A stretch of 64,000 nucleotides of DNA from Lomentospora prolificans. Its lineage: Eukaryota > Ascomycota > Sordariomycetes > Microascales > Microascaceae. Position numbers and translations under genes: made by a program. The DNA lies in the NCBI GenBank assembly GCA_029532625.1, contig JARFXM010000001.1:930001-994000 (forward strand), in the 5' to 3' direction. The notes beneath the pieces are model-generated. The model searched no databases. It was not told the origin of the DNA and worked only from the letters and a program-made list of their open reading frames with translations. This document shows, in pieces, positions 42,675 to 53,892 of this stretch; the first letter of the stretch is position 1, and each line of letters opens with the position of its first letter.

Positions 42675-42995
42675 CTTGGCTGAAATAGTGCAATGTTTTG
42701 TTTGGTTTGGGCTCTTGCGAAGTGTGGTATCAGCACACGGAAAGGGAATGAAGAGAGAGACCGGAATAGGGACGGAGATGCTCGAGGATCAAATGGAGGA
42801 GGATCAATACGGATAGGACCAGCCACAATTTGAAGCAAGACAATGGGCTAAGAAGTGCTCTATATTTCACAGAAAGGAAGCAAATGCCAGAATCGATAGT
42901 TTAATTACCGTTCGATTTCGGAAATCGAAGAATAAGCGGACGCCGTTGACTATAAATTGCCCATCTCTTCGTGCCCAAAGACGGACCTGAGGGCC

Positions 42996-43316
42996 TTAAG
43001 GCATATACAATATGAGCCTGCTTGTAAAAAGGTGGCACACACGCAGGAGAGCGATCAATGAAACCCATCCATACCACGAGATAGCCCCAGATTTACACCC
43101 CAGGTATTCCTCAGTCGGGCTCTTGGAAGTCCGGGACGGCTCCCCCGTCGACAAGCATATACGCCCGACACCCGCAGGTAGCCCGGTCGTTGACGAGCTC
43201 GTGTTCCCTGCACCAGGATTCGCTCTCACCCTTACCCTCGAGGTTTGCAGCCAATCATTGGAACGCACCAAGCCGCATACAGCACAGAAGAGACCCAGAA
43301 GTCGGAAGATGGCCAC
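42996..43316 (-). CDS. Candidate small secreted Cys-containing protein
   Basis: The ATG at 43316 opens a signal-peptide-like MAIFRLLGLFCA(VCGLVRS). Read straight through, the frame gives an irregular 106-residue product. If a 44-nt intron is removed from GTATGC after FCA to CTCGAG, the frame changes to GKGESESWCREHELVNDRAT, then CGCRAYMLVDGGAVPDFQEP, D and a stop near 43117. That would be a secreted peptide of about 53 residues with four Cys. The second reading looks more protein-like, but the intron is at the lower size limit for filamentous fungi. Function unknown; small secreted Cys-bearing proteins are typical fungal effector or defence candidates. Confidence 0.3.
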   Translation of the reverse strand: MAIFRLLGLFCAVCGLVRSNDWLQTSRVRVRANPGAGNTSSSTTGLPAGVGRICLSTGEPSRTSKSPTEEYLGCKSGAISWYGWVSLIALLRVCHLFTSRLILYMP

Positions 43317-43897
43317 TTGAGACCCCGTTCAGCTCGGCGACAAAAAAGCAAAAACTGGGAAAAGATGCGAGAGACACTACGGCTCGGGTTCCACCGCTGT
43401 GGTATGGAAATCTGCAAGGGAGATCTGGGCTGTGTGGCCGAGAACCGGCCCGGTGAGGGTTTGCACTGGTGTTCTTTTTGATGTGCGGTGGTATAATATC
43501 TATTGACTAGGGCAGCTCTCTCCCTTGCGTCAAGTGATGTAACAGGAACCGTGACCAAGTCCCTGGTAAAGTTTCCCATGTGGGAGGATCAGCGAAGCGG
43601 AGATCAATGATTGCGAAGGTGCGAAAATGAATTCGCACGGGTTCTCCAACATTTAGGCTCACAACCATCTGGTATATGGTACGTACTCATCCAGGTGTTG
43701 AGAGGGGCACAAAAATTCTTATCGATAAGACATCAGCCAGAGCCAGTAATTTTTTTTTATTTTCTTTTTTCCTCCGCAGGCTTTCTGGACAAAGCGACGA
43801 GAGGGACGTTCTAGTCTCAGCATTACACCCTCTCCAATCCGACACCGTAAACTCAAATCTCAAGGCTCTTTATAGCCTTAACCATCACCTAGTCAAA
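43317..43897. other. Intergenic; promoter and leader of esf2
   Basis: Divergent promoter region of the candidate secreted protein and esf2. The right end is T-rich and then C/A-rich before the esf2 ATG. No gene is recognised. Confidence 0.5.
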
Positions 43898-44950
43898 ATG
43901 CCTCCCGAAAAGCGCAACAACTTCCTCGACGCCGACGACAGCGACTCCGACAACCGATCCCAAGCCTACGACTCCGACCACGACATCCGCAAAGGCTCCC
44001 GCACAGCCAAGCGCAGAAAGCTCAACAACGCCAGCGATGACGCCTTCTCCTCTGACGAAGGCAGCGCCTCAGACAGCGACGGAGGCGGTGTACCCGTCAA
44101 CGCCAAGGGTCGCACTTCGGCGCGACGAGGTTCCAAGATCGCCGGTACAGGAGGCGTAAACGAGGCTGACGCCGAAGATGAGCGTTCGCCCACCCTCGAA
44201 GAAGACACCGGTAGCGACGAAGAAGACGACTCCGCCAAGGCTAAGGCCAAGAAAAAAACTAAACTCCCCAAACTCGTAAACACCTCCGACCCCCTCCGCT
44301 CCCTCGTAAAAAAAAACCTCGTCTCCACCGAAGAAGCCATCAAAAAGTCGGGCGTTCTCTACGTCTCCCGCATTCCCCCCTTTATGAAACCCCACAAGCT
44401 CCGAACCCTCCTCGAGCCCTTCGGCACCATCAACCGCACCTATCTCGCCCCCGAAGACCCGGCCAGCCACCAGCGTCGCGTCCGAGCCGGCGGTAACAAG
44501 AAGAAGCTCTTTACCGAGGGGTGGGTTGAGTTCGTCAACAAGAAGGATGCGAAAAAGGCCCACGAGCTGCTCAACGCCAGGACCATTGGCGGTAAGAAGG
44601 GTACCTATTACAGGGACGACGTCTGGAGCTTGGTCTACCTCAAGGGCTTCAAGTGGCGCGACCTCACCGCGCAGATCGAGAGGGAGAATGCGGAGAGGGA
44701 GGGGAGGATGAGGGCCGAGATCAGCAAGGCTACGCGGGAGAACATGGAGTTTGTGAGGAATATCGAGCAGGCGAAGCAGCTGGATGGTATCAAGGCTAAG
44801 AAGGAGAAGAGGGGAAAGCAGGAGAATGCAGCGGAAGCGGCGCCTGCGAGGACGTTTAAGCAGGTTCCACAGGTCTCCAAGAAAAAAGCTGGGGCAGGTG
44901 ACGATGAGCCCGCCGAGAGTGTCAAGAGGGTCCTTAGCAAGATATTTTAA
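43898..44950 (+). CDS. esf2: Pre-rRNA processing protein Esf2 (Abt1 family), 350 aa
   Basis: A nucleolar RNA-binding protein of the small-subunit processome that stimulates the helicase Dbp8 and is needed for early pre-rRNA cleavage in yeast. Residues 1-125 are acidic and Ser-rich with basic patches (DDSDSDNRSQAYDSDHD, RRKLNNASDDAFSSDEG), as is common in the family. The diagnostic RRM-like core follows: SGVLYVSRIPPFMKPHKLRT, then LLEPFGTINRTYLAPED, then FTEGWVEFVNKKDAKKAHEL, then LNARTIGGKKGTYYRDDVWS, then LVYLKGFKWRDLTAQIEREN. The C-terminal half is a charged helix. The start at 43898 is the first Met with this composition; the open frame extends upstream only through leader sequence. Single exon. 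Its stop lies 298 nt from the nmd3 stop on the other strand. Confidence 0.94.
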   Translation: MPPEKRNNFLDADDSDSDNRSQAYDSDHDIRKGSRTAKRRKLNNASDDAFSSDEGSASDSDGGGVPVNAKGRTSARRGSKIAGTGGVNEADAEDERSPTLEEDTGSDEEDDSAKAKAKKKTKLPKLVNTSDPLRSLVKKNLVSTEEAIKKSGVLYVSRIPPFMKPHKLRTLLEPFGTINRTYLAPEDPASHQRRVRAGGNKKKLFTEGWVEFVNKKDAKKAHELLNARTIGGKKGTYYRDDVWSLVYLKGFKWRDLTAQIERENAEREGRMRAEISKATRENMEFVRNIEQAKQLDGIKAKKEKRGKQENAAEAAPARTFKQVPQVSKKKAGAGDDEPAESVKRVLSKIF

Positions 44951-45247
44951 GGGCTTTATTCCGGCGGAAAGCGTGGAAAGCATATTCGATGAGGCAATGG
45001 TTAATTTTGGCACGGAGTTCCTGGTAATATCACATTCCGAAAGGGTAGATTCCATAGTTTCATATAAGGCATCCGTATCATTATGCCCTCTTTTCAGTCA
45101 TGCTACCGAGTCTACTTTTGAGTCCCTATTTTTTCCTTTTGTTCTTCTTCATTTCTTTTCTTTCATTTTTTGGGGGAGGGGGATTTGAATCCGTCCAATA
45201 CTATATAGAATAACCGGTTGTGGGCCGGTTCGAAACGACATCACTAA

Positions 45248-46865
45248 TCATTGATCCTGGACTGTAAGTTCCTCAAAGTCATCCAGTAGCTCATCAACAT
45301 TGATACGCGGCACCTCTGCATCGTCATCCTCCGTTTCAGCAACACTCATCTCGTCGGGGTTAGTCTTCTTGGGCGCCTTGTAAAGAGCCACCGCCGCTCT
45401 CAGTTCTTCATCCTCCTCGACGTCCCGTAGGAACATCTCGTAGTCGTTGTTGTCCTTCTCCATGTTGGCCTTCCTATTGAACAAATCATCCTCCTCCTTG
45501 ACGATATGCTTCAACTTCCAGTTTCTGCGTCTGTTCTTCCTACGGTTGGGGAAGTGTTTCTTGACAAGGACGACATCTGGGATGGTTGAGCTGTACGTGT
45601 TGGAGGCCTCGATGGCATCGAAATTTTCGTTGTTGAACATGGTTCCTGAGAGGAGGTACCCCATTACGGAGTCTCCGGGATGTAAAAGGTGTCCGAGATG
45701 GGTGCGGGTGAAATAAGTGACATCGTTCACGCCAAGGTCTGCAGCGCGGGCTACGGTGGCCTCGCACAGATGCCACTTACCCCTTTGCACCGGCGTCGAC
45801 TCAATATCGAGAACGATGAATTCTACTAGCTCCTTAGCATCGGCTAGTGATGGGAACGGCGAACGCCAGTAAACCTTGTTGCTGATATCGGCTGTTTGGA
45901 GAGTGTTGGGATCAAGCAGATACACGTGTGTGCCGATGCGGTGGCAGAGCACGAGAGGAGAAATGTTCCCCATGGACTTGGCCAGCTTGATAGGCAGCGC
46001 TACGAGATCGTCCTTGCATATAGGAACGAGCTTGGCTGACCAGGAAAACTTGTAGTTCGTCGTGGACGTGTGGGTATCTTCGGAAATCAGCTCTTTGGAC
46101 GACTTGATGTCAACCGGCACGACTGATTCGAGAAAGTGAATAAAGGTCTCGGCATGGCTCTTCTCGGCAAAGTAAAAGTCAACTCCGTCTCGGGCCTCCT
46201 TAATGTTCAGCGTCTCACGGTGGGCGTTGTGCTTCAAAATGAGCTGCTCAAGAAACATGAAGGTCCTCTTGTGCGGCACCTTTTGCCTGACCTGGACAGA
46301 CGCTCTCCAGACGTTTGCGGTGTAGCTCTTTTTGCAGTCGGGACACTGTTGAGTGGACACTACATAGGTCACTTCAAAGGCTTGTTGCAGCACCACACCG
46401 TGGGCTACGCTATCCTGCACAGTGATTTTGACCTTGATTCGTCTCGAATGGGGTTCGGTCCAGATAAAGCTAGCATCGACGACGCGCACTTTGTGGATAT
46501 TCAACTTCTTCAGACATATAGCCAAAAGCTCTCGTGACTCGGGCTGGGCAACGACCCAGGTGTTGGGCGGTAGAAGCCACCGGTCGCAGTCCCTGCAGAA
46601 GTGGAGGAAGGATTCGCGGGGAATGCCGGCCGAGACGTCGACAGTGAGCTTGATGCAGTCGTCGCAAAGCGCGCCACCAGAGACTGTGCCATCGAGAGGA
46701 GCGCCGCAGTTGTAACAGAGAATGCTATGCCTTGCTGTTAGTGTCTGTCTCTCAAGAAGCGAAAGCTGACGATGGCTGGCGGTGGAGGAGGTATACACAC
46801 GTTGCCGCCCGCTGCTGGGCTGAAGCACCAGCGGGGTCAAACGAAACAACGTCATCCATATCCAT
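45248..46865 (-). CDS. nmd3: 60S ribosomal export adaptor Nmd3, 515 aa
   Basis: Binds pre-60S subunits and provides the nuclear export signal for Crm1. Two exons, 46865-46801 and 46730-45248, join as ...QQRAAT/HSILCYNCG.... Zinc-binding Cys pairs are visible in the order CYNCG, CDDC, CRDC and CPDC, with FLHFCRDCDRWLLPPNTWV as the family hallmark. After these come FIWTEPHSRRIKVKITVQ, ILKHNAHRETLNIKEARDGV, and DFYFAEKSHAETFIHFLESV. An acidic Leu-rich tail (FLRDVEEDEELRAAVALYKA and VDELLDDFEEL) fits a nuclear export signal region. The first exon encodes only 21 residues; the Met at 46859 is an equally good start. The intron uses a GTGTGT donor. Convergent with esf2. Confidence 0.95.
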
Positions 46866-47303
46866 TTTCAGGCGGGTGTCAACGTGTTCTTTGTTAAAAA
46901 CTCGGTCGATTCTAGAGGCACCTGGTGTTGGGAAGCCAAAAAAGATTTGGCTTTTATCGTGCCTTGTGTATATGTGCTGAGGAATCAAGATGGCGGGGCA
47001 AAAAAGCAACGGAAAATAGAAAAGTCTGCCCCTCCAAAAATATTTTTATCGATAAGCCAGCCAGGCAAGCCGCCCGCTTTCCTTGGTGGCGCTGGCTGGC
47101 AGGATAGGTGGATAGGTCTCCAAAACCACTGAGTCAGCGTGTCTTTGGCACTCAATCATGTCGCCTTGACCCCAAACAACGATGCCTGGCTTGTGCCAAG
47201 CGGCGCCTCAGATTCGAGCTGTATTTGTCATCACTAGTTGCGCCAAACACAACGCACTTCGAGCCAAGGTCGAGCTCGTTCCTTTGCGAGTCACCCCGAT
47301 TCC
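46866..47303. other. Intergenic upstream of nmd3
   Basis: About 0.4 kb with the nmd3 promoter and the 3' region of the next minus-strand gene. It contains GCTGGCTGG at 47091 and a near copy at 47056. Confidence 0.5.
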
Positions 47304-48526
47304 TTAGAATAGAAACGAAGGCATAAGATTAGTGTTGCTGCTGTTTGCGGGCTCCGACTTTATCGGCGATGTAGAACCGGTATTCTTTGCGCGTGTCTGT
47401 GGCGTGGGCCGTCTATTCTCCTTGCGCCTTTTCTTTAGACCGGCAAACAAATTATCTTCGCTGTCCGAAAGAACGAGCACCGTTGTTTCTCGTACCCTTT
47501 GTCTGCTCTCTTCTCTCCGTGAAATTGAGGAACCCGGCGCAGTCGGCCAAGTAGGATGGCGTGGTTGGTATTCCGAGGGAGCCGGATCCGCCTCTGTTGT
47601 TTGACCTCTCTTCGGATATACCGACCGAGATGGCGGCAATGGTGGCCTCGTATATCGTCTCGTGGGGACATTCAAATCTCCGTCGTCATCGGCATCTTCC
47701 ACGGGGATATCGCACCTCGCTGGCCCCCTCTCCGTGCGTCTTTGGAGACGGTGGTCTGCCACGGGTCTACCGCCGAGCCGTGCCGCTGCCTTAGTGCTCG
47801 GGCCGAGAGACGTAAGACGCGACAAGCGCATAGTAGGCCTCTGCGGAGTCTCCATCAACCCCTGCAGCGAAGTTCCCATCCACGCGGAGTCCTCGTCGCT
47901 GTCAACCTCTAAGCCCCTCTCCTTACCATGAGCGATGGCCGTAATCAGCCCCTCTCGTCGCTTCCGCACGCGCGCCAACCGTTCATGCTTGGCCTGCACG
48001 CCAACACTCATGAGACCTACGACCGGGCGCGAAATAGAGTTGATGGCATCTGCGTTGCGCGCCTTGGCTTGGTGCTTTAATCGGTGATATTCAGCCGCGT
48101 GGAGATGGGCCGTGAATTTTCCCGCGATGGACAGAAACTCGTCCTCTACCATGCGGTACTTGTCGTCGTGCTCCAGGCCTTCCTTCATATATCTAAAATC
48201 CCGGGTAAGCAAGTGAGCGAGCTCCGATGCACACGGTCCACTCGTAGAGCAACTTACACTTCCGGTGGAGGCTCCGGTGGGGGAGACGTCGATGGACTTC
48301 TCGCTGCAAATTCATATCAGTCAGTGCCAAAATTGTTCGCTAATGCGTAAATGGATTTCATACCAAGTCGTGTTCGCCTATCGGCAGCGCCAAGTCGTTG
48401 CGCTGGTAAGACGGTCGTGTGTGTGCGATCCGACGCGATCGGTGAAGGTCGGGGTGAACATGTAACTGAGGTTTTGCGCGCGGAACTCTGTTTCCTTTCG
48501 CGGTTCCAAGGAAGATTTCTCCCCAT
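47304..48526 (-). CDS. Unrecognised conserved-looking basic protein, about 365 aa
   Basis: Three exons fit in phase: 48526-48364, 48303-48258 and 48192-47304. The small middle exon encodes a Pro-rich link (RSPSTSPPPEPPPEV). The most structured part opens the third exon: YMKEGLEHDDKYRMVEDEFL, then SIAGKFTAHLHAAEYHRLKH, then QAKARNADAINSISRPV, a charged helical stretch that looks conserved. The remainder is basic and disordered, with RRYTRPPLPPSRS, an acidic SDSED patch and an NLS-like GLKKRRKENRR. A nuclear location is likely by composition. I cannot name a family. The start at 48526 (MGRNLPWNRERKQ) is chosen as the nearest in-frame Met; 48688 is open too, and the frame from 48462 (MFTPTF) does not splice in phase. 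Confidence 0.7.
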
Positions 48527-49032
48527 TTGAAAGTCTAAATCCTTTTTGACTAAGAGTCTAATTCTAAAATTGGTTGTGGTTGAAGGTTGTGAACTGAAGG
48601 TCGCGAATTGATACTTGGGACGGGTAGCTCTCAATGTCCTGGCATCGGTGTGCCAGCCGCGCCAAGCTCGCACTTGCTTGGGCAACACTCACTGACCGCT
48701 GGTGGCAGCTGATACTGTGGGATCATGATGTGTGATAACGACAATAACCTAGAGAGCCAACCTCTGTTTACCCGATATCTGATTTACAACCTTAAGAGAA
48801 AAGAGCACTCTCCGCCTAGCAAATAAAGCGATTGCACAAGTCAGTAGTAGATAGTAGGTCGGTTTCACTCTATAATTAGTAATATCTGGGTATTATGCTA
48901 GAAATTAAGAAGAGATGCTCTATGGTGCACATGGCTTCTATTCGAAAATCACACGCTCTAACCGGCGCCCCCCTTGTCCTCAGAAAAAGCAAACCATCTG
49001 CTTCAAGAAAATAGCCCATTTCCATATCTGCT
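48527..49032. other. Intergenic; nothing recognised
   Basis: Lies between two minus-strand genes. It should hold the promoter of the basic-protein gene; part may be its leader. Confidence 0.5.
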
Positions 49033-50199
49033 TCAAGAGCGAATCGGGTCTCCTTGATCTTGCTTCTCTAGATCAGCGACAGCCCTGCTGTCCCACCTCC
49101 GAGCAGCACGTTCGTTTCCAGCCTCAATAACAGCGGTGTCCTCGTCACTACCTCCAAACGCCTCCGCCTCTGTGTTTATGTGATCCGCGAATGTGGTGTT
49201 GGAACCTGGCACGCCATTGGTGTAGTGTCCGGGAGCGGAGCTGCCGTTAGGGATGTGAAACCTCTTGTCGAAGCGCATAAGGCTGTAGGTATAAACAACA
49301 ATGAGCTCGATCACAAAGTTGACGCAGTAGTACGCCGCGCGGTGATGGAACCAGCCAGGAGCAGTCTTGGGCCTCGCATCGTAGGAACCACCGATCCGGA
49401 AGCCGGCGCCAAAGGAGAGCAGCGTCGCGGTGAAGAGTACCAACAAAACCTTTGTCCTGAAGCGTCCCTCGCCAAACTTGTCAATCTTGGTCTTCCTAGG
49501 CCACGCCCACGCGGTGAGGACGATGGGGATGGGCAGGAAAGCGAGGACGGCGAGGTAAGTACCGGCGAAGAGCTGGATCTTGCGGCAGATGTCGAGACGA
49601 TTCCGGTCGAGGGTGTAGAAGCTCAGGACGGTGGCGGTGATGACCATGATGAGCAGGGCGATAACGCTGAAGAAGAAGAACCGGAAGACCATGGTGGTGG
49701 CCTTGTGCCAGCCGAAATGGGGGTGGTAGGCCCGGACTAGGCGCTGGGTGAAGATCAAGTTGATGATGAAGAGGAGGAGGACGCCGGCGGCGTTGAAGAT
49801 GGTGGATGCGATGCCGATGCGGACGTTGGTTGGGCGGCTTGCCCATACTATCCTCATGATTAAGGTGACGATACGGGCCATGCAGAAACCAAAGGTGAGG
49901 CCTGATAAGATGAATTTGTGGTCTCGGCGAAGATTGATTTGGAGGACCGTCATGTTGAAGACCGCGGCGGCGATGAAAAATACCAAGAGCACGCCACATA
50001 TCGGGTCGTCGATGGACGGCGTCGGTTGTCCGCCGAGAATAGCTACGGGCGGTAAATAGGGCGGGCCACTTTGGGCCTAGAACAATAGACAAGAAAAAAA
50101 AATCTAGGGTTAGTCCTCGGGATTCTCTCTTTAAGTGAGTGATGGTCGCTTTCGGGGGTGACGACATACCGTGGCACCTGCGCCGGCCGGTGCAGACAT
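49033..50199 (-). CDS. Seven-helix membrane protein, DUF3112-like, 357 aa
   Basis: Two exons, 50199-50170 (encoding only MSAPAGAGAT) and 50076-49033. A Pro-rich lumenal start (YLPPVAILGGQPTPSIDDPI) is followed by seven hydrophobic segments. They are at about residues 37-58, 68-90, 105-128, 145-170, 185-208, 225-245 and 265-285. Conserved-looking loops include LRRDHKFILSGLTFGFCMAR, VWASRPTNVRIGIASTIFNA and RAYHPHFGWHKATTM, with GWFHHRAAYYCVNFVIELIV near the end. The tail is hydrophilic and probably cytoplasmic. The pattern resembles the fungal DUF3112 family and RTA1-like/PTH11-like groups; no GPCR motif is clear enough to claim a receptor. The transport or receptor role is unknown. Confidence 0.82.
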
Positions 50200-52050
50200 C
50201 GTCGATATATCTCAGATACGGAACGGCTGAAGAAAGCTATCGAGTTGGCGTCTCGGCGATTGTCGTCGGGAGACAATTATAGGGCGTCTTTTGTTATTTA
50301 GAACATGGAAATGAAACAGTCATACCACTGGGGGGGAACGCTTCGTGAACTCTAAGACAGGTGGAGAAGGAGGTATTGGTTGCGCGGATTGTAAACAACA
50401 TCGTCAAAAAGACGACAAGGATACTTGGGAACATGGGCTTTATATATCAATCAAAACGATTGCACGCGGCCGCGATACCTATCCGAGATTTACGAAATCT
50501 AAAACGACATGGACAAAGAATCTCTCCGGCCCACACAGCGTTCCATTACATTTCCATCCAGGACCGGAGTTAGGTATCGGTGATTTCTCAGCCAAAGCAG
50601 AAATCTCCGCTCGTAGCCAGTTAAAAAAACCGACTCTATGATGGGTTTTACGTACATTCCGGGTATAATATTGGCTGAGGGGCCCGAGAATGAAAGGACA
50701 ATTTTACCTAGTTTTGCAAGGGTGTTAGTGCTAGGTGACGGCTAGTTAGCCCTCTGTTGGCACGGGAAAGCAAGAGTGGCAAGGGTACCAAGAAGAGACG
50801 TCGGCGTTGTCGGTGCCGGTTTGCCGACAATTACCTCTGAGACGTGAGCCTCATTGTCTCACATAGTCGGAGGTCGGAGCCGACCTGACCGCGAAAAAGG
50901 GCGAGATGAACATAGGTACCACCTTTCCCCATCCCATGCGGGAATTCCAAAACGAATGTTCTTTGGGCTGCAGTTCATTTTCAGCTTTCTTACCTTGCAG
51001 ATATAATTATAGGCTCGAGTCCAATGCCCTGGACGGGGTTGACGCAGGCCTTTGGCGCCCGCTCTTTTCCTTCATTTTTGTCCCATTCTTCGATTACGTA
51101 CATGAAGCCCATATTGGTGGGTCTCTTCCGAGCCAGCACCAGCTCGACCCTCGATCAAGAACCGCGACGAGTTTCTTTCTTTCTTTCTTTTTTTTTTTTT
51201 TTTTTTTAAAAAAAATAAAAGTTATTTAGTTATTTGTTTATTTTTTGGGGTTGGGGGGAGCGGGATTAATCGCCAGGCGATCGCGAATGGCCTGCTCGAA
51301 ACAATTTTCTTGACCCATTCCGATGGTGTGACCTGGATGGTTCAACTCTTTTCCCTGGTTCCCAAACAACATAGACGACAGGCCCCTTCGTCGGCCCTGG
51401 TCCCTCTTCCACTTCGCCTGACGCCAGAATCGCTCGAGCGACGCCTTTGTCTTAGTCCCTCGTCGGCCCCACAGTCCTCTATATCCCCCGGGGGGGGAAG
51501 CTCCAACACCCCTTACTAATTTATTTTCCTTTCAGAGCTCTCGCTGCCTGAAGACAGCGTCAATAACACAAGTCTCATCTCAGACGTGATTGAGATCCGC
51601 CTCATCACTTATCAAAAGCTTATGGAAGAGTAGTCTCCGTGTGACCGTACTCCTTGATACATTGAATAGCCTTGGACTTCACTACGCATCGACTAGTAAA
51701 TCCCCTCTTGAGCTTCCGCGTACTCGCAGATGGCATCACGAACATCCACAACCCCTTGCAAGAGCAAGTGCTAGCAAGGAACGTATGCTCGCTCCAGCTG
51801 TAGACGCAATATGCCGCGAAGCAATGGATCAAAGACTAAAGGCCCGATGCAATGTTTTTGGTTTCTACCTATGCTGTTCTTTAAGTGGATATCACGACAT
51901 GGTGTCCCGTAAGCTCTTTCCATAACGTCGTCATCCTAGACTTTCGCATCGTGTTCAGAATATCCTTAGCCTCGCTCCGAATAAAGAGGGGAGATCTTGA
52001 CACCGCTTTACTAAAACGCGCACCGCTTCCAACCGATTTTACTGTTTACT
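50200..52050. other. 1.85-kb intergenic region
   Basis: No confident gene. Contains a (TTTC)n-T20-A8 simple sequence at 51172-51215 and several short frames without motifs. A plus-strand frame at 51590-51925 lacks codon bias or domains. Confidence 0.5.
51172..51215. repeat. (TTTC)n microsatellite followed by T and A runs
   Basis: Four or so TTTC units, then about 20 T, then about 8 A. Confidence 0.85.
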
Positions 52051-53892
52051 TTAGAGTTTCGCGGCATCTCTGACAACCTTGTCGATAGCCTTTGCGACGT
52101 ATTCGACATTGCGAGTGTTGAGACCAGCCATGCTGATGCGGCCATTGCCGGTCATGTAGACATGGGACTCCCGGCGAATTTGAAGGGCCTGAGACTGGGA
52201 GAGACCCGTGAAGCTGAACATGCCAATCTGGTCGGTGATGTGATTCCAGGTACCGGGGGTGCCGAGCTCCTCAAGCTTCGCACGGAGGGCCTTTCGCATG
52301 CTGATAATGCGGCCAGACATGGTGCGGAGGTTCTCCTCCCATTCTGCAAAGAGGGCGGGGTCGTTGAGCACGATGTTGGCGATACGAGCACCGTAGATGG
52401 GAGGGTTAGAAATTTCGGCTCGCTGAAGGAGGGTGAGCTGCGAGCCGATCCTGGAAATGGCGTCAGCGGCATCACTGGCGGGGGAAGTCACGAAATGGAA
52501 GCACCCCGCTCGCTCGCCGTAGAGGCCAAAGTTCTTGGCGAAGCTCTGGGCAATGACGAGCTCGAAGCCCTGCTCAACGAAGTATCGGACGGCCCAGGCA
52601 TCGCGGGCCAAATCGCCAGAGGCGAAACCTTGATAGGCGCAGTCAAAGAAGGGGAAGTGGTTCTTTTGCTTGATGACAGTAGCAAGCTCTTTCCACTGCT
52701 CTTGGGTGGGGTCGACGCCAGTAGGGTTGTGAGCGCAGACGTGGAGGAGAATGATGGACCTGTCAGGGGCGGCGGCAATGGCAGACTTCATGCCGTCAAA
52801 GTCGAGGCCCTTTGTCTCCTTGGAGAAGTAAGGGTACTGAGCACTGGGAATTCCGACATTGCTAAAGATCTGGTTGTGATTGGCCCAAGTGGGATTGGAC
52901 AGGTACACCGTCTTGTTGCCGGTGAAGTACTTGGAGAGGAAAAGAGCGCCGAGGTGCACGGCGCCGGTACCGGAGACGGTCTGGATCGAAGTAGCCCGCT
53001 TCTCCTTGAGGGCGGGTGAGTCGGCGCCGAGCATCAGCTCAGCAGCCTTTGCGGTGAAGGTGGCAATACCGGCAATAGGGGCATATTCGTGGTTCAACTC
53101 GGGGTCGTTTCGAAGAATCTCGTCGGCCTACGTGATGATCGGGTTGTTAGCAAGCTCCCAGTGGACAGCAAGGGCAATGGCTTGAGCCTAGGCAGCGGGA
53201 GCCTAGGCTGATGGTGGGGTGGAAATTTAGTGTGGTATTGGTGGAGGGACAGTGGGGGAGGGGGCCAATTCAGGCGCGGGGTGGATCAATGATTTTTTTG
53301 CTAATCGTCCAGTGCTGCTTGCTGGTCGCAATAGTGGGGTAAATTTTGTCGTGCAAGACGATGAGAAAGGGACCGAGCTTCAGCTCATGGACGGGTGGAA
53401 AAACTGCCGAGGAGGCAGGCCAAAACACAGCAAACATAGCCTAAGAGGGCGCAAAAAAGGGGGGAGAATGCATCAGATTACAGTGAATGGGGTAGTGGTG
53501 TGGCTATCGGTCACGCAAAGAGTGCAACGACACAGGCATTGTTGCTAGATGCTTTCAAAAAAGTGGGTGGCAATAAGAGAGCACCAAGGAGCTCAAACTC
53601 ACCTTCTTGACAACAGGGAGAACCCAAGGCTTCGCAGAATCATCTCGGTATGCTCCAATGCCCTAAATCAAGAAAATAATCATGTCAGTTAAGCTGTAGA
53701 GACAGGAATTGGCAAAGAATACGGAACAAAGGACTGTGGGCAACTCTGTGAGCAGCGAGGAGCGGATGAAGAACATACCAAGTCAACCTTGTCCTTGGAC
53801 TCGTCAGCCCTGTAGGCCCTCATGAGGCCGAAGAGCGGATCCTCCGGAGCCTGGGGGACATTGTCCGCAGAGAAATTCGTCGTCGAGGCCAT
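52051..53892 (-). CDS. Aspartate aminotransferase, probably cytosolic, 416 aa
   Basis: A PLP enzyme interconverting aspartate/2-oxoglutarate and oxaloacetate/glutamate. Three exons: 53892-53779, 53662-53603 and 53127-52051. The 60-nt middle exon encodes GIGAYRDDSAKPWVLPVVKK, a conserved class I segment. Other signatures are QTVSGTGAVHLGALFL, TWANHNQIFSNVGI, HVCAHNPTGVDPTQEQW (Asn-Pro-Thr-Gly), FFDCAYQGFASGDL (PLP Asp and Tyr) and SFAKNFGLYGERAG with the Schiff-base Lys. The C-terminal part has RISMAGLNTRNVEYVAKAID with the substrate-binding Arg region. Length equals the usual 410-430. The N-terminus (MASTTNFSADNVPQAPEDPL) lacks a mitochondrial signal, so the cytosolic isoform is likely. The second intron, 475 nt, is far longer than others in the window. 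Confidence 0.95.

Noticed and set aside
50906..51229. Plus-strand frame ending in poly-Phe
   Set aside because: The end is a translated T-rich microsatellite, and the rest has no motif.
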